Shown in pieces: positions 63,055 to 64,000 of a stretch of 64,000 nt of DNA. The stretch is taken from assembly GCA_029260595.1 (NCBI GenBank), contig JAJDCY010000024.1, positions 310,001 through 374,000 of the forward strand, read 5' to 3'. Under the pieces are notes generated by a model. That model was not told where the DNA came from and did no database searches. It was given only the letters and a program-made list of their open reading frames with translations. Positions within the stretch are counted from its first letter, which is position 1, and each line of letters starts with the position of its first letter. A program made the translations under genes and the position numbers. The DNA is from Phycisphaeraceae bacterium. Its GTDB lineage: Bacteria; Planctomycetota; Phycisphaerae; Phycisphaerales; Phycisphaeraceae.

Positions 63055-63765
63055 TTATGCCGGGTCGATCCGCAGCCCGGCATCGCAGCGTGGGCAGGCC
63101 GCTTTGCTTGGCCCCGCACCCGCCTCCGGCTCGGGCCGCCGATCGGGCATCGCCGCGACGGCGGCCTCGACGCACATCCCCGACGGGGTGATCGGGCCGA
63201 ACCGGAACTTCTGCCCGACGTGGTGACCAACCGGGCACTGTGGGCCGGCCGGCGAGGTGAAGCACACCTCCCAGCAACGGACCGCGGCTGGCTCAGGCAG
63301 CCGCCCGGGCGGCGCAGGCTGTTCGTCATTATCGCCGCCTTCGCCGGTGATGACCACGTCGTCCTTGGCATCCATCGCCATGTTCGCCAGTTGGTCCGCC
63401 CGGCGGTTTTGTTCGCGCGGGATGTGGTGTATCCGCCACGCGGGGACCTGGCCGAGCAGCGCCTGGGCTTGCTCATGAAACGGCTTGAGCAGCGGCGACT
63501 TGACCCGGTACTCGCCCGTGAGCTGGCGGGCCATCAACTGCGAGTCGGTGAACACCTGCGCATCCTGGACGCCCAGCCGCACGGCATGCTGCAGCGCGAG
63601 CACCAGGGCTTTGTACTCGGCAACATTATTAGTCATCCGACCGAGGTAGTACCCGGCTTCGTGGACCGGCTCGCCGGTGGATTGATCGCGGATCTCGACG
63701 CCGCCCGCAGCCGGGCCGGGGTTGCCTCGAGCGCCGCCGTCGACGTGGATCGTAACTTTGCTCAT
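63055..63765 (-). CDS. RNase HI fused to a TIGR04076-like domain and Cys pair
   Basis: A protein of 236 residues. Residues about 1-130 are a ribonuclease HI of the short type: TIHVDGGARGNPGPAAGGVE (catalytic Asp), NNVAEYKALVLALQHAV (Glu), VFTDSQLMARQLTGEY (Asp), and REQNRRADQLANMAMD (last Asp); it degrades RNA of RNA:DNA hybrids. After a Pro/Glu-rich linker comes CWEVCFTSPAGPQCPVGHHV, then GQKFRFGPITPSGMCVEAA, a pattern that matches the small TIGR04076 family (C-P-x-G, GD-like turn, T-P-x-G-x-C). The end, ACPRCDAGLRID, is half a rubredoxin-like knuckle. Fusion of the two is unusual. The next gene upstream encodes a C4 zinc ribbon protein. Confidence 0.75.
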   Translation of the reverse strand: MSKVTIHVDGGARGNPGPAAGGVEIRDQSTGEPVHEAGYYLGRMTNNVAEYKALVLALQHAVRLGVQDAQVFTDSQLMARQLTGEYRVKSPLLKPFHEQAQALLGQVPAWRIHHIPREQNRRADQLANMAMDAKDDVVITGEGGDNDEQPAPPGRLPEPAAVRCWEVCFTSPAGPQCPVGHHVGQKFRFGPITPSGMCVEAAVAAMPDRRPEPEAGAGPSKAACPRCDAGLRIDPA

Positions 63766-63842
63766 CTTGTCAGGCGGTGGGGGCGGGGTGTTGGCGGAGT
63801 GTGCCGGGCGTGCCGGTCATGCGCTGGCCGCAGGGCGTTGTG

Positions 63843-64000
63843 TCATTTCGGCGCGATCGATGACTTGACTTCTTGATCCAAAAAAAGGATCCGCCCGCAA
63901 CACGGGCAGCCGACGATCTCGGTATCGCTGGTCATCAACGCGTTGACACGCTCGATCGGGATGTTGAGGTAGCACCCGCCGCAGGTGTATTCCTTGGCCC
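63843..64000 (-). CDS. C4-type zinc ribbon protein, C-terminal end (truncated by window)
   Basis: Only the last 51 codons are visible; the gene enters from beyond base 64000. The visible end has CGGCYLNIPIERVNALM and CPCCGRILFLDQE, four Cys in two C-x-x-C knuckles forming a zinc ribbon. This is the C-terminal signature of the DUF164/zf-RING_7 (CdsZ-like) family, whose N-terminal part is a long coiled coil. These proteins are often encoded next to RNase H-like and Nif3-like genes; here RNase HI lies 78 bases downstream in the same direction, matching that association. Stop codon TGA at 63845-63843. Confidence 0.8.
   Translation of the reverse strand, partial: AKEYTCGGCYLNIPIERVNALMTSDTEIVGCPCCGRILFLDQEVKSSIAPK

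Overview
The window looks like a piece of a GC-rich chromosome from a planctomycete, most likely the Phycisphaerae lineage. That placement is inferred from the mix of protein families (SU10-type capsid, TIGR03790-like and LamG proteins, eukaryotic-type glycyl-tRNA synthetase, DUF3553, a protein with a C-terminal 'hydrophobic-EI-x-PP-x-LR' motif, HDOD, PilZ and MshEN-like proteins). No rRNA is present to confirm it. I see no tRNA, rRNA, CRISPR array or insertion sequence.

Bases 1-12168 are a tightly packed rightward block of virion-type genes. It runs from a truncated portal protein through a probable scaffold, an SU10-like major capsid protein, several unrecognised head/tail proteins, two LamG-like proteins (the second also carrying a TIGR03790-like domain), a large hub-like tail protein and a small holin-like protein. 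No integrase, terminase, tape-measure protein, endolysin or attachment site is visible, and the block runs straight into a host lipoprotein gene. Its + strand is extremely rich in G over C.

From 12.8 to 22.4 kb the leftward genes encode a peptide-type ABC importer (second OppC, anchored OppA, large OppB, large OppC, OppD), a secreted beta-barrel protein and the GTPase TypA. From 22.4 to 28.4 kb come a degenerate QueC homologue, a long coiled-coil membrane protein, a redoxin, a FecE-like ATPase, a small membrane protein and a macro-domain hydrolase. From 28.4 to 37 kb lies a repair cluster: mfd, an ArgA-like acetyltransferase, ligA, a DUF3553 gene and a uvrC lacking its helix-hairpin-helix tail.

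The right half is ordinary housekeeping and signalling: an ArsS-like radical SAM enzyme, GlyRS, an HDOD protein next to a hybrid histidine kinase, SH3-type secreted protein, a stand-alone MshEN-like domain, RuvX, GDP-mannose pyrophosphorylase, ferredoxin, ferritin-like protein, EI24, a haem-binding-type protein, a redoxin/DsbD pair, PilZ, DapF, an M48 protease, SppA, an alpha/beta hydrolase, an isocitrate dehydrogenase, a TPR-like protein, an RNase HI fusion and a truncated zinc-ribbon gene.

Two points cut across the window. First, at least five genes have a -10 element exactly six bases before the start codon, which implies leaderless mRNAs and helps fix starts. Second, G excess on the + strand is strong at the left and turns to C excess at roughly 33-36 kb.
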